Positions 47,508-57,807 of a stretch of 64,000 bases of DNA are shown one piece after another. Origin of the DNA: Flavobacterium eburneipallidum (GTDB lineage Bacteria; Bacteroidota; Bacteroidia; Flavobacteriales; Flavobacteriaceae); the NCBI RefSeq assembly GCF_027111355.2, contig NZ_CP114291.2:1116001-1180000 (forward strand). Direction: 5' to 3'. Position 1 is the stretch's first letter. The number at the start of each line of letters is the position of its first letter. The notes below the pieces were generated by a model. That model was not told the origin of the DNA and did not search any database. It saw nothing but the letters and a program-made list of their open reading frames with translations. Both the position numbers and the translations under genes were made by a program.

Positions 47508-48485
47508 ATGAAAGTTTATATTTTATCAGCTTATGATGAAGACCAGTATAATTTTGCTTTTCAAAATTTAAAAAAATCTAGTTTGTATGATCCTTTTAAA
47601 AAATATGTTTTAGAAGAGAATCCAAAAAAAGCTGATATTATAATTTTTGTTGAGCATCATCCTGGTGATGACCCTTATTTTTTTCAAGTAATAAGGCATC
47701 CACTCTATAAGCTATATAAGAAAAAATGTTATTTGTATCATGACGATGACAATAATATAACTCTTTTGCCAACGATATCACCTTCTATTTGTAAATCTAA
47801 TTTTAATAAAAAGATACACCATCCTTATCATTATCTCGAACAAATTTCTTTGAATCCATATATTCAATACCAACCAGAGAATAATGTTGAGAAGAAATAT
47901 TTATTTTCATTCATGGGAGCTTGTCGTACCTATCCTCCAGTAAGGGATAAGATTGTAGCATTCTATCAAGGTGATAAGAATATTCATGACACAAAAAATA
48001 CGAATTCATGGGATTTAGATGATGAAGAACGGGATGTTTATTTTAAAAATTATGCAGAAATTTTAGTTCAAAGCAAATTTATATTGTGTCCCCGTGGTAT
48101 TGGACCTAGCTCTTACAGACTGTTTGAAAGTATGAAACTGGGTATTGCTCCAGTAATAATTTCAGACGAATGGATTCCAATAATAGGAATTGATTGGGAC
48201 AGTTGTTCGATTAGAATTCCAGAGAAAGACGTTCACCAAATTGAAAATATTTTAAAAAGTAGGGAAAACGAGTATATCGAGTTGGGAGCTAATGCTCGAA
48301 AAAATTATGAAAAATTCATGTCATTTGACAATCAATTTCATTTTCTTTCAGATGCAGCTGCTACTTTACATGCCTTTAGGAAGGATGTTTCGATTTTTGA
48401 TTATTTAGCGGAGTATATTAGGTTTTTTGAGCCTTTTCATTTTCGAAATTTATTAAGGTACTATAAAAACAAGTATGTAAAATGA
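47508..48485 (+). CDS. Exostosin-like glycosyltransferase (GT47-type)
   Basis: A 325-residue protein with the exostosin pattern. The N-terminal MKVYILSAYDED and KADIIIFVEHHPGDDP are followed by SFMGACRTYPP. The highly conserved C-terminal donor-site region is ILCPRGIGPSSYRLFESMKLGIAPVIIS (quoted in part: PRGIGPSSYRLFE). Exostosin-type GT47 enzymes are GT-B retaining or inverting transferases for glucuronate, xylose, galactose and others. The reading frame extends to a TTG at 47487, but the ATG at 47508 gives a better N-terminus. It overlaps the next gene by 4 bases. With UDP-glucuronate and UDP-xylose made by this locus, either is a possible donor (inference). Confidence 0.78.
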   Translation: MKVYILSAYDEDQYNFAFQNLKKSSLYDPFKKYVLEENPKKADIIIFVEHHPGDDPYFFQVIRHPLYKLYKKKCYLYHDDDNNITLLPTISPSICKSNFNKKIHHPYHYLEQISLNPYIQYQPENNVEKKYLFSFMGACRTYPPVRDKIVAFYQGDKNIHDTKNTNSWDLDDEERDVYFKNYAEILVQSKFILCPRGIGPSSYRLFESMKLGIAPVIISDEWIPIIGIDWDSCSIRIPEKDVHQIENILKSRENEYIELGANARKNYEKFMSFDNQFHFLSDAAATLHAFRKDVSIFDYLAEYIRFFEPFHFRNLLRYYKNKYVK

Positions 48486-49567
48486 GAATCCTTTTCATTT
48501 GTGGCTCTGCCGAACCAGGCAAAGATGGTGTAGGGGATTACACCAGGCGAATGTGTGGTGGACTCATTCGAAATAATCAGGATGCTCAAATTATATCTTT
48601 GTGTGACCACGAAGCTACTTCTTTTACTAAAAGTAGTAATCAAATGGTAGAGCAAACTACCGTAATAGTGCATCGAATTCCTGTTTCAGCCTCAAATAAT
48701 CAGCGTTTTATTTGGTTACAAGAAGTTGTAAACAATTTTCAACCCGATTGGATTTCTTTGCAATTTGTGCCGTATAGTTTTAACCCGAAAGGATTGCCTT
48801 TTTGGTTGCCAACTTTCTTTAAAAAAATCAAAGGAAATCACAAATGGCATATTATGTTTCACGAATTGTGGTTAGGAATTGATAAAGAATCTTCATTCAA
48901 ACATAAGTGTATCGGTAAATTACAACAAAGGATTGTTAAAAAATTAGTGCATCAAATTCAACCTCGATTCAATACTACACAAAATAAATTATACCAATTT
49001 TTTCTTCAATCTCATAAAATCGATGCTGATCTTTTGCCAATTTGCGGTAATATTCCCTTAACAGCAGAAAAAAAAGAGCAGTCAGATTTTATTCAGTTTG
49101 TGCTATTTGGAACCATTCATCCTGGTGCTCCTTTTAATGATTTTGTAGAAGATTTAAAGGCTAATTTAACGAAATTTAAAAAACCAATAAAGTTTGTTTT
49201 TATAGGTAAAAATGGTGCTGAACTGACTACTTTTACAACAATACTTGATAAGTATAAGATTTCTCACGAAGTTCTAGGAATACAACCTGAAAATGTAATA
49301 TCTCAAGTGCTTGTCAACAGTGATTTTGGAATTTCTACAACGCCTTATTTTCAGACTGAAAAAAGTGGCGTTTATGCAGCTTACAGAGAACATCAAATAA
49401 GAACAATTTGTGTTTCGCGTGATTGGACACCAACAAAAGGGCAGTATGTTATTCCGCAAATTATTAAATATGAAAAAAATAAATTGAATATAATTCCGGT
49501 AGAAGTTCAAATACTTGATTTGCATCGATTAGTAACACAATTTATTAATTCTATATCCAAAATATGA
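48482..49567 (+). CDS. GT-B glycosyltransferase, GT4-like
   Basis: A 361-residue soluble protein with MRILFICGSAEPGKDGVGDY at the N-terminus, a glycine-rich nucleotide loop typical of GT4 enzymes. A GT-B-like second domain holds FVLFGTIHPGAPF and FVFIGKNG, and TTPYFQTEKSGVYAAYREH sits in the usual donor-binding region. It is more divergent in its C-terminal EX7E region than its neighbours. It overlaps the preceding and following genes by 4 bases each. Confidence 0.78.
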   Translation: MRILFICGSAEPGKDGVGDYTRRMCGGLIRNNQDAQIISLCDHEATSFTKSSNQMVEQTTVIVHRIPVSASNNQRFIWLQEVVNNFQPDWISLQFVPYSFNPKGLPFWLPTFFKKIKGNHKWHIMFHELWLGIDKESSFKHKCIGKLQQRIVKKLVHQIQPRFNTTQNKLYQFFLQSHKIDADLLPICGNIPLTAEKKEQSDFIQFVLFGTIHPGAPFNDFVEDLKANLTKFKKPIKFVFIGKNGAELTTFTTILDKYKISHEVLGIQPENVISQVLVNSDFGISTTPYFQTEKSGVYAAYREHQIRTICVSRDWTPTKGQYVIPQIIKYEKNKLNIIPVEVQILDLHRLVTQFINSISKI

Positions 49568-50814
49568 AGGTATTAGTATCTCATCCTACTTTAAACGCCA
49601 ATTCAAAAAACTTGGTAACTGGTTTGTTGAAAAACAATTTGATTTACAAGTTGTTTACAGCAATAGCAATATTCCAAGGACAATTACTATATAAGTTAGC
49701 TAGCAATCCGAAATTAAAAGACTTAAAAAGAAGGAGTTTAAGTCAGTCTTGGCAACCTTATACACGGTCAAAATCTTTTTATGAGTTTGGTCGTCTTTTA
49801 GCTTCGAAGTTAAAATTAGAGTTTTTATTAACACATGAAAAAGGTTTTTTTTGTATTGACAAAGTATATGAAAATCATGATAAATGGGTGTCTAGAAATT
49901 TATCCAAAGCAAAAAAAGAGGGGATTAAAGGAGTTTATGCTTATGAAGATGGGGCATTAACCACTTTTGCTAAAGCCAAGCAAATGGGGCTTTATTGTAT
50001 ATATGATTTACCCATTGGTTATTGGAAAAGTGCTCGTTCGTTAATGCAAAAAGAATTCGAAATCAATCCTGATTGGTCTAGCACACTTACTGGTTTTAGT
50101 GACTCATCTGATAAGTTGGATAAAAAAGATCAAGAATTAGCCTTGGCAGATGTTATTTTTGTGGCCAGTAGTTTTACCAAAAAAACATTAGAAGACTATT
50201 CAGGAAATTTGCCAGAAATAAAAGTAATTCCGTACGGTTTTCCAGAAGTGAAGCAAAAAAAAGAATACCAATCACTTGTAAATCGTAAACTTAAAGTTTT
50301 GTTTATAGGAGGTTTGTCACAACGCAAAGGGCTTTCTTATTTGTTTGAATCAGTAGAAGGAATGCAAGACAAAATAGAGTTAACTATAGTAGGAAATAAA
50401 GCTGTACCGAATTGTAAAGTATTGAATTTAGCTTTAGAGCAACATAAATGGATTCCGTCATTATCTCATAACGAAGTTTTGGCTTGTATGCAGGAGCATG
50501 ATGTTTTTGTTTTTCCGTCTCTTTTTGAAGGATTCGGATTAGTTATTACCGAAGCCATGTCACAAGGAGTACCTGTTATTACAACAGAGCGTACAGCTGG
50601 TCCCGATTTGATAAAAAACGGTGAGGATGGATGGATTGTTCCAGCGGGTTCTTCAAAAGCAATAAAAGAAGTTTTTAATGAAATACTGGCAAAACCAGCA
50701 ATAGTAGAACAATTTGGAATAGCAGCTCAAAATAAAGCAAAAACTCGTCCTTGGTCGGTTTATGGTCAAGAAATGGCAGATGCAATTTCATTGTTAGATT
50801 TTACAAACAAATAA
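49564..50814 (+). CDS. Glycosyltransferase family 4
   Basis: A 416-residue GT-B fold transferase. The second domain has VLFIGGLSQRKGLSYLFES and the donor-binding FPSLFEGFGLVITEAMSQG with the EX7E pattern, followed by PVITTERTAGPDLI. The N-terminal domain includes the GVYAYEDGALTTFAKAK stretch seen in related bacterial GT4 enzymes. It should act in the cytoplasm on the growing repeat unit. It overlaps the previous gene by 4 bases, and the polymerase gene starts 5 bases after it. Confidence 0.9.
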   Translation: MKVLVSHPTLNANSKNLVTGLLKNNLIYKLFTAIAIFQGQLLYKLASNPKLKDLKRRSLSQSWQPYTRSKSFYEFGRLLASKLKLEFLLTHEKGFFCIDKVYENHDKWVSRNLSKAKKEGIKGVYAYEDGALTTFAKAKQMGLYCIYDLPIGYWKSARSLMQKEFEINPDWSSTLTGFSDSSDKLDKKDQELALADVIFVASSFTKKTLEDYSGNLPEIKVIPYGFPEVKQKKEYQSLVNRKLKVLFIGGLSQRKGLSYLFESVEGMQDKIELTIVGNKAVPNCKVLNLALEQHKWIPSLSHNEVLACMQEHDVFVFPSLFEGFGLVITEAMSQGVPVITTERTAGPDLIKNGEDGWIVPAGSSKAIKEVFNEILAKPAIVEQFGIAAQNKAKTRPWSVYGQEMADAISLLDFTNK

Positions 50815-50819
50815 GATTA

Positions 50820-52124
50820 ATGACTACAATAGCAGTAAAAGAAGAAGTAATTCCAAATTATAATTCAATAAAAATAGCCATTTGGATGTATTTTTTACTT
50901 TGGATTTTTGAAGGCGCTTTGCGTAAATGGATTTTACCTGGTTTAGCGACTCCTTTATTGGTTGTACGTGATCCAATTGCTATTTATATCCTATTGCGTG
51001 CATTTTATTTGAATGTGAAATTTGTAAATCCTTATATTGTTTTAAGTTCCATTTTTACATTATTGAGTTTAGCAATTACCATGAGTTTTGGGCATGGGAA
51101 TTTATTTGTAGGTATTTATGGCGCCAGAATAATGTTATTACACTTTCCATTGATTTTTGTAATTGGTGCGGTTATTACAAAGGAAGATATACTTAAGATA
51201 GGGCGTGTGATGTTAGCAGTCAATATTTTGGTAACTTTAATTGTTTATTTTCAATTTATAAGTCCACAAACGGCTCCCATCAACACTGGTATTGGAGGAG
51301 AAGGTAGTGCTGGTTTTTCGGGTTCAATGGGTTATTTCCGACCTTCTGGAACATTTTCATTTACAACAGGATTATCGTCTTATTATATTGTGGCATCTGT
51401 ATTTGTGTTTTATTTTTGGCTGTCTAAAGAGGCTTGTTCCAAGATTTTACTTATTGCAAGTACAATAGCTTTGTTAATAGCTTTGCCGTTAACGGTTAGT
51501 AGAACAGCCGTAGCGGGAGTTATATTAGTTGGTTTGTTTGCACTTGTAGGCTCTTCAACTAGTTTTAAATCAATAGTTAGGTTGTTGGTTGCAATTATAG
51601 CTATTGTTGTATTATTTATTATTTTGCAGAAAACGACCCCGATTTTTAGTTTAGGAACAGAAGTTTTTATGGATAGAGTAGATACGGCAAATGAACAAGG
51701 AGGCGGATTAAAAGGTTCTTTTTTCATGAGAGTTTTTACTGATTTTGCTGGACCTATTGTTAGTTTATTGAATGAACCTTTATTTAAAGGTTATTTAGGA
51801 ATGGGAACTAATGCAGGATCTCAAATGTTAACAGGAAAAACTAGTTTCTTAATTTCAGAAAGTGAGTTAGGTCGTGTTGGTGGTGAACAAGGACTTATTC
51901 TAGGAGGAGGACTTATTGTTTTAAGAATAATTTTTGCATTTGGGCTGTTGTTTAAGTCAATTAAATTACCAAAGGAAGATAAATTATTGCCTTTAATATT
52001 TTGTGGAACGGCATTGTATTTAATTATCCAAGGACAATGGGCTCAACCAAGTATGTTAGGTTGCGCAATAGTAGCATCTGGTCTTTTAGTAGCGAGTATA
52101 AATATGAATTCGAAAATCGAATAG
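50820..52124 (+). CDS. O-antigen ligase/polymerase-like membrane protein (Wzy-type)
   Basis: A 434-residue membrane protein with about 10-12 hydrophobic segments and a large hydrophilic loop in its C-terminal half. This arrangement is typical of Wzy polymerases and O-antigen ligases. The ORF opens at 50751, but that extension overlaps the previous gene, so the ATG at 50820 (MTTIAVKEEVIPNYNSIK) is chosen. The following GT4 gene starts at the base after the stop codon. Wzx at 42221, Wza- and Wzc-like proteins at 58997 and 59861 complete a Wzx/Wzy pathway. Confidence 0.82.
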   Translation: MTTIAVKEEVIPNYNSIKIAIWMYFLLWIFEGALRKWILPGLATPLLVVRDPIAIYILLRAFYLNVKFVNPYIVLSSIFTLLSLAITMSFGHGNLFVGIYGARIMLLHFPLIFVIGAVITKEDILKIGRVMLAVNILVTLIVYFQFISPQTAPINTGIGGEGSAGFSGSMGYFRPSGTFSFTTGLSSYYIVASVFVFYFWLSKEACSKILLIASTIALLIALPLTVSRTAVAGVILVGLFALVGSSTSFKSIVRLLVAIIAIVVLFIILQKTTPIFSLGTEVFMDRVDTANEQGGGLKGSFFMRVFTDFAGPIVSLLNEPLFKGYLGMGTNAGSQMLTGKTSFLISESELGRVGGEQGLILGGGLIVLRIIFAFGLLFKSIKLPKEDKLLPLIFCGTALYLIIQGQWAQPSMLGCAIVASGLLVASINMNSKIE

Positions 52125-53297
52125 ATGAAAATAGTACTTTTTACTCACCCTTCATTTTTAGCTCATCAAAGCATGCCAAGATTTGCTCAAATGATTATGG
52201 CAGGTATGCAAAAAAAAGGGCATGAAATTACTGTGTGGAGTCCTAAAGCTGTTTTTTTTAAATTAGCTTTTAGAAAACCAATTTTAGAAAAATGGTTGGG
52301 TTATGTAGATCAATATATAATTTTTCCTATTGCAGTAAAATTTAGATTACTTACCAATGATAAAGCAACATTGTTTGTTTTTACGGATAATGCATTAGGA
52401 CCTTGGGTGCCTCTAGTTAAGAAAAGATTTCATGTAGTACATTGTCATGATTTTTTGGCTCAACAGTCTGCATTTGGGTTGTTACCTGAAAACAAAACAG
52501 GAATAAGTGGAAAATACTATCAAAAATTTATTCGTTGTGGTTATCGTAAGGCTGAAAATTTTATCAGTATTTCTAAAAAAACCCAAACCGATTTACATCA
52601 TTTTTTGATTAATGCTCCAAAAACATCACAAGTAGTCTATAATGGTTTGAATCAAAATTTCGAACCTGCAGTAGAGACTGTTGTGTTAAGAGAGATATTA
52701 TCCAAAAAATTTAATGTCGATTTATCCAAAGGATATATTTTGCACGTTGGGGGAAATGCCTTTTATAAAAATAAATTTGGAGTTCTAGAAATTTATGATC
52801 AGTGGGCGAAAGAATTTGAAGCAAAAGTTCCATTAATTTTGGTTGGAGAACCTCCTACTGGTGAAATGGTAGTATTTAAAGAAAAGTCAAAAGTTTCAAA
52901 GTCAATTTTTTTTATAACAAATATTGGCGATTCGGATTTGAAACAGTTTTATCAAGGAGCCACGGTGATGCTTTTTCCATCGTTGTATGAAGGTTTTGGT
53001 TGGCCAATCGTTGAAGCTATGGCTTCTGGAAGTTTGGTTATTACAACAAACGAAGACCCTATGAAAGAAGTAGCGGGAGATGCTGGTTTTTATGTTCCAA
53101 AAAAACCAAATAATCATGAAGTAGTATTAAATTGGAAAACTTCAGCTGCCAAAGAATTAGAAAAAGTAATCAATTTGACTCCTGAGGAAAGAGATAATGC
53201 TATAAAAAAATCAATTTTACGGTCAAGAAAATTTTCATCACAAGGTTTTGTTGATGCCATAGAAACAATATATTCACAAATTTTACAAAATAAATGA
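52125..53297 (+). CDS. Glycosyltransferase family 4
   Basis: A 390-residue GT-B enzyme. Motifs include MKIVLFTHPSFLAHQSMPRF, HVVHCHDFLAQQSA, YILHVGGNAFYKNKFG and the donor-site FPSLYEGFGWPIVEAMASG with the EX7E pattern, as in sucrose- or mannosyl-type GT4 proteins. It starts directly after the polymerase stop codon with no spacer and overlaps the following gene by 4 bases, so these genes are translated as a coupled string. Confidence 0.9.
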   Translation: MKIVLFTHPSFLAHQSMPRFAQMIMAGMQKKGHEITVWSPKAVFFKLAFRKPILEKWLGYVDQYIIFPIAVKFRLLTNDKATLFVFTDNALGPWVPLVKKRFHVVHCHDFLAQQSAFGLLPENKTGISGKYYQKFIRCGYRKAENFISISKKTQTDLHHFLINAPKTSQVVYNGLNQNFEPAVETVVLREILSKKFNVDLSKGYILHVGGNAFYKNKFGVLEIYDQWAKEFEAKVPLILVGEPPTGEMVVFKEKSKVSKSIFFITNIGDSDLKQFYQGATVMLFPSLYEGFGWPIVEAMASGSLVITTNEDPMKEVAGDAGFYVPKKPNNHEVVLNWKTSAAKELEKVINLTPEERDNAIKKSILRSRKFSSQGFVDAIETIYSQILQNK

Positions 53298-54376
53298 AAG
53301 TAATCCATTTTATAGCCAGTGTCGATAAAGGTGGTGGTGGAACTACCGAATACATGCGTTTATTGAGTAAAGCATTAAAAGACGATATTACTCTTATCAT
53401 TGCTACAGGTGTTTCTGAAGAGCCTATAACGATAGATGGAGTTTCTATAAAATTTTTCAATACTAGTATGTTTCGCTGGTTTTCTATGCTAAATGAGTTT
53501 CGCTTTTTTCTTAAAAATGAGAAACCTGATATTGTACATATTAATGGTATTTGGAGTCCTCAAAACTGGGGATTTCAAAAAGTGGCTCAAGAATTAAAGA
53601 TAAAAGTTGTTTTGTCTCCACATGGAATGTTAGAATCTTGGATTTTGGAACATAATCCTTTGAAGAAAAAAATTGCTCTTTTTTTATTTCAAAATAAAGC
53701 AATTCAAACTGTAGATATCCTACACGCAACTGCTCAAATGGAGGAAGATAGTATTCGGAAATTAGGTTATGATAATCCAATTACAATTATTCCCAACGGT
53801 ATTGATTTAACTGATGTGAAAGAGATTAAAACCTATTATGGAACAAAAAAAATAGTATTTTTATCCCGAATTCATCCCAAAAAGGGAATTGAAATCTTAT
53901 TAGAAGCTTGGCGGAATTTAGAAACTAAAGGTTGGACTTTGGAAATAGCGGGTAACGGAGATGCAGCCTATATCGAAAATTTGAGTCAAAGTGCTCAAGA
54001 TCTGAAAAACGTCTTTTTCGTTGGAGCGATGTATGAAGAAGCCAAATGGAATTTTTTGCGATTAGCTGATGTGATGGTTTTGCCAACTCATAGCGAAAAT
54101 TTTGGTATTGTAGTAGCAGAGTCATTAGCAGTTGGTGTACCTGTAGTAACCACTACGGGAACTCCTTGGCAAGATTTAGAAAGTTATAATTGTGGTTGGT
54201 GGATTGATTTGTCTGTAGAAAATTTAAAATTAACTTTGTCAAAAATTTTCAATACCCCCTCAGAAGTTATAGCTAATATGGGTAATAATGGAAAAAACCT
54301 TGTTAAAAAAAAATATGACATGCAGGCAATAGGAAAGGATATGGTTGAATTGTATAATACTATTTTAAAGGGATGA
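53294..54376 (+). CDS. Glycosyltransferase family 4
   Basis: A 360-residue GT-B enzyme with the GKGGGGTTEYMRLL-like N-terminal loop (DKGGGGTTEY), HINGIWSPQNWGF, LSPHGMLESWIL, FLSRIHPKKGIEILLEAW and the donor-site PTHSENFGIVVAESLAVG. The SPHGMLE and SENFG motifs place it near WcaI/PglH-like GT4 families. It overlaps both neighbours by 4 bases. Confidence 0.9.
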   Translation: MKVIHFIASVDKGGGGTTEYMRLLSKALKDDITLIIATGVSEEPITIDGVSIKFFNTSMFRWFSMLNEFRFFLKNEKPDIVHINGIWSPQNWGFQKVAQELKIKVVLSPHGMLESWILEHNPLKKKIALFLFQNKAIQTVDILHATAQMEEDSIRKLGYDNPITIIPNGIDLTDVKEIKTYYGTKKIVFLSRIHPKKGIEILLEAWRNLETKGWTLEIAGNGDAAYIENLSQSAQDLKNVFFVGAMYEEAKWNFLRLADVMVLPTHSENFGIVVAESLAVGVPVVTTTGTPWQDLESYNCGWWIDLSVENLKLTLSKIFNTPSEVIANMGNNGKNLVKKKYDMQAIGKDMVELYNTILKG

Positions 54377-55485
54377 AAATAACAATAGTTCAAGGTGCAT
54401 TTTTTCCCATACCTCCCGTTTTAGGTGGAGCTGTTGAAAAAATGTGGTACGGTTTAGCAAAAGAATTCGTGATTCAAGGGCACGAAGTAAGTTATATATC
54501 AAAATCACACAAAGGTTTTTTAGATTTTGAAACTGAAGGAGGCATTAGCCATACGAGAGTCAAAGGTTATGAAGCTCCATCTTCCGGTATTGTCCTTAAG
54601 ATTTTAGATTTATTTTATACTTTAAGAGCAATACGAAAAATACCGAATGATACAGATATTATCATTTCCAATACTTTTTGGTTGCCGATTCTTTTATCCT
54701 CAAAGCAGCAAAAAAAATGTATGCTTGATGTAGCAAGGATGCCTAAAGGACAAATGAAGTTTTATACTAATAATGGTCGTTTGAGAGCTAACTCAACTCC
54801 TGTTGCAAAAGCAATAAAAGACGAAATCAATGCAAAATATTTCGATAAAGTGGTGATGATACCGAATACATTACCTTTTAAAAGTAATAGTGCAATAGAT
54901 TTTTCCGTAAAAGAAAAATTAATATTATACACAGGAAGAATTCATCCTGAAAAGGGATTGGATATTTTGATAAAATCCTTTGAGTTACTAAATAAAAACG
55001 ATTGGCAATTACAAATTGTTGGTCCCTATTCTACAGCTACAGGAGGTGGAGGAGATGCTTATTTGCAGGAGCTAAAACAATTAGCCAAAAATAGTAATGT
55101 AGTATTTATAGAACCTGTTTTTGATATCGATAAATTGAGTGAAATATATTCAAAGGCATCGATATTTGTTTATCCTTCTGTGGCAGAGCAAGGTGAGACA
55201 TTTGGGGTATCACCGTTAGAAGCCATGAGTTGGGGGTGTGCTACTATTGTATCAAACCTAGAATGCTTTAAAGATTTTCTTATTCATGATAAAAACGGTT
55301 TATGTTTCGATCATCGTTCTGAAAATAGGGTCGATATTTTGAGTCAATACCTTAAAGATTTAATTAATAATCCAAAACGATTAGTTGATTTAGCAAAAGC
55401 AGGATTAGTGGTTAATGAAACCCATTCTAATGAAAAATTAGCAACTGAATTTTTAAAGGAATTTAAGGCTATGAAAATTAAATAA
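54373..55485 (+). CDS. Glycosyltransferase family 4
   Basis: A 370-residue GT-B enzyme. The N-terminal part has FFPIPPVLGGAVEKMWYGLA, and the second domain has ILYTGRIHPEKGLDILIKSF and EQGETFGVSPLEAMSWGCA, an EX7E-type donor site. It overlaps the upstream GT4 gene by 4 bases and is followed 7 bases later by the acetyltransferase gene. It likely adds another sugar of the repeat unit, and the donor is unknown. Confidence 0.9.
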   Translation: MKITIVQGAFFPIPPVLGGAVEKMWYGLAKEFVIQGHEVSYISKSHKGFLDFETEGGISHTRVKGYEAPSSGIVLKILDLFYTLRAIRKIPNDTDIIISNTFWLPILLSSKQQKKCMLDVARMPKGQMKFYTNNGRLRANSTPVAKAIKDEINAKYFDKVVMIPNTLPFKSNSAIDFSVKEKLILYTGRIHPEKGLDILIKSFELLNKNDWQLQIVGPYSTATGGGGDAYLQELKQLAKNSNVVFIEPVFDIDKLSEIYSKASIFVYPSVAEQGETFGVSPLEAMSWGCATIVSNLECFKDFLIHDKNGLCFDHRSENRVDILSQYLKDLINNPKRLVDLAKAGLVVNETHSNEKLATEFLKEFKAMKIK

Positions 55486-55492
55486 ATAAAAA

Positions 55493-56044
55493 ATGAAACA
55501 GCAGTACGAACAAAATTCGCCCTATGATTCACCATGGACTAAATCCCAAAGGATAAAAATGTTCGTCTGGGAATATGTTTGGCTTTTATTTTGTGTTTGG
55601 ACTCCAAAACCCGCTAATCGGTGGAGGTTGTTTTGGCTAAAATTATTTGGATGTAAAATTTACGGAAAACCTTTTGTACACCAAAGAGCTAGAATTCAAA
55701 TTCCGTGGAATCTAATTTTGCATGATTATGCCTGTCTTGGGGATAGGGCAAATGCTTATACTTTGGGGGTTATCGAAATATTTGAGCATGCTACTGTTGG
55801 GCAAGAAGTGTATCTTTGCACTGGCACACACGCATTCGATCAGCCAGCCATGAACTTAATAACAAGTAAAATTACTATTGAAAGAAATGTGTTTATAGGT
55901 GCTAGAGCTTTTATCATGCCAGGAGTAACTATTGCTGAAAATGCTATCGTTGGTGCAGGAAGTTTAGTGACTAAAAATGTAGATAAAAACGCCATAGTAG
56001 GAGGGAATCCTGCCAAATTTATAAAATCTAGAAATTTTGAATAA
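55493..56044 (+). CDS. WcaF-like hexapeptide acetyltransferase
   Basis: A 183-residue acyltransferase with a left-handed beta-helix of hexapeptide repeats (for example VFIGARAFIMPGVTIAEN and AIVGAGSLVTKNV). It has a basic, aromatic N-terminal region (SPWTKSQRIKMFVWEYVW) typical of the colanic-acid WcaF family and the active-site-type GTHAFD. It should O-acetylate a sugar of the repeat unit with acetyl-CoA. It overlaps the next gene by 8 bases. Confidence 0.88.
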   Translation: MKQQYEQNSPYDSPWTKSQRIKMFVWEYVWLLFCVWTPKPANRWRLFWLKLFGCKIYGKPFVHQRARIQIPWNLILHDYACLGDRANAYTLGVIEIFEHATVGQEVYLCTGTHAFDQPAMNLITSKITIERNVFIGARAFIMPGVTIAENAIVGAGSLVTKNVDKNAIVGGNPAKFIKSRNFE

Positions 56045-56864
56045 GATACCTGTTACCGTCATTGTTTCAGTTAAAAATGAAGCACTCAATTTACCATCTT
56101 GTTTGGAGAAATTAAAGCGATTTGATCAGCTAATAGTAGTAGATTCAGGGAGTACTGATGATACTATTACTATTGCCAAAGAAATGGGAGCTGAAGTACT
56201 TCAATTTAACTGGAATGGTAAATTTCCGAAAAAGCGAAATTGGGCACTTCAAAACGCCAACCTTTTACATGAATGGATTTTGTTTTTAGATGCAGATGAA
56301 TTTGTTACAGATGCTTTTGTAGATGAAGTAGCTATCAAAACTTTGGATCCTAATTATAATGGTTATACCATTCAGTTTGAGAATTATTTTATGGGGAAAA
56401 AGCTTCGCTATGGTTATGGTTTCAATAAATCGGCATTGTTTAAGAAATCTAAAGGAGCTTATGAGAAAATAGACGAAGATTTATGGAGTCATTTAGACAT
56501 GGAAGTACACGAACATCCTATAATAGAAGGTAAAGTAGGTGTTGTCAAGGCAAAAGTTGTCCATAAAGATTTTAAAAATTTAGAACATTATATTGATAAA
56601 CACAATGCCTATTCTACTTGGGAAGCGCAAAGATATTTACAACTCAAGCAATCAAAAAACGGGCATTTATCTTTGAATCAAAAAATTAAATACGGTCTTC
56701 TTAATACAGGCTTGCTTCCTGCAGTTTATTTTATAGGAGCCTATTTTCTAAAATTAGGATTTTTAGACGGGAAGGAAGGATTTTATTTAGCACGTTTCAA
56801 ATCACATTATTTCTTTCAAATTCAAACTAAAGTAGCATTATTAAAAAAAATAAAAACAAACTAA
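56037..56864 (+). CDS. Glycosyltransferase family 2 (WaaE/KdtX-like)
   Basis: A 275-residue GT2 enzyme with [48 protein letters not shown] and the FLDADEF metal-binding motif, close to the LPS core glucosyltransferase WaaE/KdtX group. A C-terminal hydrophobic segment ([18 protein letters not shown]) suggests membrane association. The start is TTG at 56037, because no in-frame ATG lies near the conserved N-terminus. It overlaps the acetyltransferase gene by 8 bases and is one base from the decarboxylase gene. Confidence 0.88.
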   Translation: MNKIPVTVIVSVKNEALNLPSCLEKLKRFDQLIVVDSGSTDDTITIAKEMGAEVLQFNWNGKFPKKRNWALQNANLLHEWILFLDADEFVTDAFVDEVAIKTLDPNYNGYTIQFENYFMGKKLRYGYGFNKSALFKKSKGAYEKIDEDLWSHLDMEVHEHPIIEGKVGVVKAKVVHKDFKNLEHYIDKHNAYSTWEAQRYLQLKQSKNGHLSLNQKIKYGLLNTGLLPAVYFIGAYFLKLGFLDGKEGFYLARFKSHYFFQIQTKVALLKKIKTN

Positions 56865-56865
56865 A

Positions 56866-57807
56866 ATGAAAAAAATATTAGTAACCGGAGGAGCTGGATT
56901 TGTAGGTTCTCATTTGTGTAAAAGATTATTGAATGAAGGTAATGATGTAATTTGTCTTGATAATTACTTTACAGGAGCCAAGTCCAATATTATCGAACTA
57001 TTGGATCATCCTTATTTTGAAATGGTTCGCCATGATATAACAGAGCCTTATTTTGCCGAAGTAGATGAAATCTATAATTTAGCTTGTCCTGCATCGCCAG
57101 TGCATTATCAATATAATCCAATAAAAACAATCAAAACTTCTGTAATGGGTGCCATTAATGTTTTGGGATTAGCAAAACGTGTTAAAGCTAAAGTGTTGCA
57201 AGCTAGTACAAGTGAGGTTTATGGAGATCCATTGGTTCATCCTCAAAAGGAAAGCTATTGGGGGCATGTGAATCCTATAGGAATTCGTTCTTGTTATGAT
57301 GAAGGAAAACGTTGTGCCGAGACTTTGTTTATGGACTATCACAATCAAAATGATGTGGCCATAAAAATTATTCGAATTTTCAATACTTATGGGCCAAATA
57401 TGAATCCTGCCGATGGTAGAGTAGTGTCTAATTTTATTGTACAAGCCCTAGAAGGAAAAGACATCACTATTTTTGGAGATGGATTACAAACTCGTTCGTT
57501 TCAGTATGTAGATGATTTGGTAGAAGGGATGATTCGAATGATGGGGTCAGATCCAGCATTTTTAGGACCTGTGAATTTAGGTAATCCAAATGAATTCACC
57601 ATGCTCGAATTAGCAGAAGCAATTATTGAATTGACAGGGTCAAAATCAAAAATTATTTACATGCCATTGCCACAAGACGATCCAAAACAAAGACAACCTG
57701 ATATTGCTCTTGCTAAAGAAAAATTACAAGGTTGGGAACCTAAAATACAATTGAAAGAAGGATTGACAACAACTATTAATTATTTTGACAAGCTATTATT
57801 GAAGTAA
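56866..57807 (+). CDS. UDP-glucuronate decarboxylase (UDP-xylose synthase)
   Basis: A 313-residue short-chain dehydrogenase/reductase that converts UDP-glucuronate to UDP-xylose with bound NAD. The Rossmann loop is TGGAGFVGS (7-15), the catalytic pair Y144 and K148 lies in SCYDEGKR, and STSEVYGDP (114-122) holds the Thr/Ser and Glu. Other family marks are [18 protein letters not shown] and [10 protein letters not shown]. It uses the product of the UDP-glucose dehydrogenase at 40726. A terminator follows 58 bases after the stop, closing this part of the locus. Confidence 0.95.
   Translation: MKKILVTGGAGFVGSHLCKRLLNEGNDVICLDNYFTGAKSNIIELLDHPYFEMVRHDITEPYFAEVDEIYNLACPASPVHYQYNPIKTIKTSVMGAINVLGLAKRVKAKVLQASTSEVYGDPLVHPQKESYWGHVNPIGIRSCYDEGKRCAETLFMDYHNQNDVAIKIIRIFNTYGPNMNPADGRVVSNFIVQALEGKDITIFGDGLQTRSFQYVDDLVEGMIRMMGSDPAFLGPVNLGNPNEFTMLELAEAIIELTGSKSKIIYMPLPQDDPKQRQPDIALAKEKLQGWEPKIQLKEGLTTTINYFDKLLLK

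Noticed and set aside
52125..55485. Three GT4 genes in a row as a possible tandem duplication
   Set aside because: They share only the family donor-site motifs; the N-terminal domains differ greatly, so they are diverse members, not recent copies.
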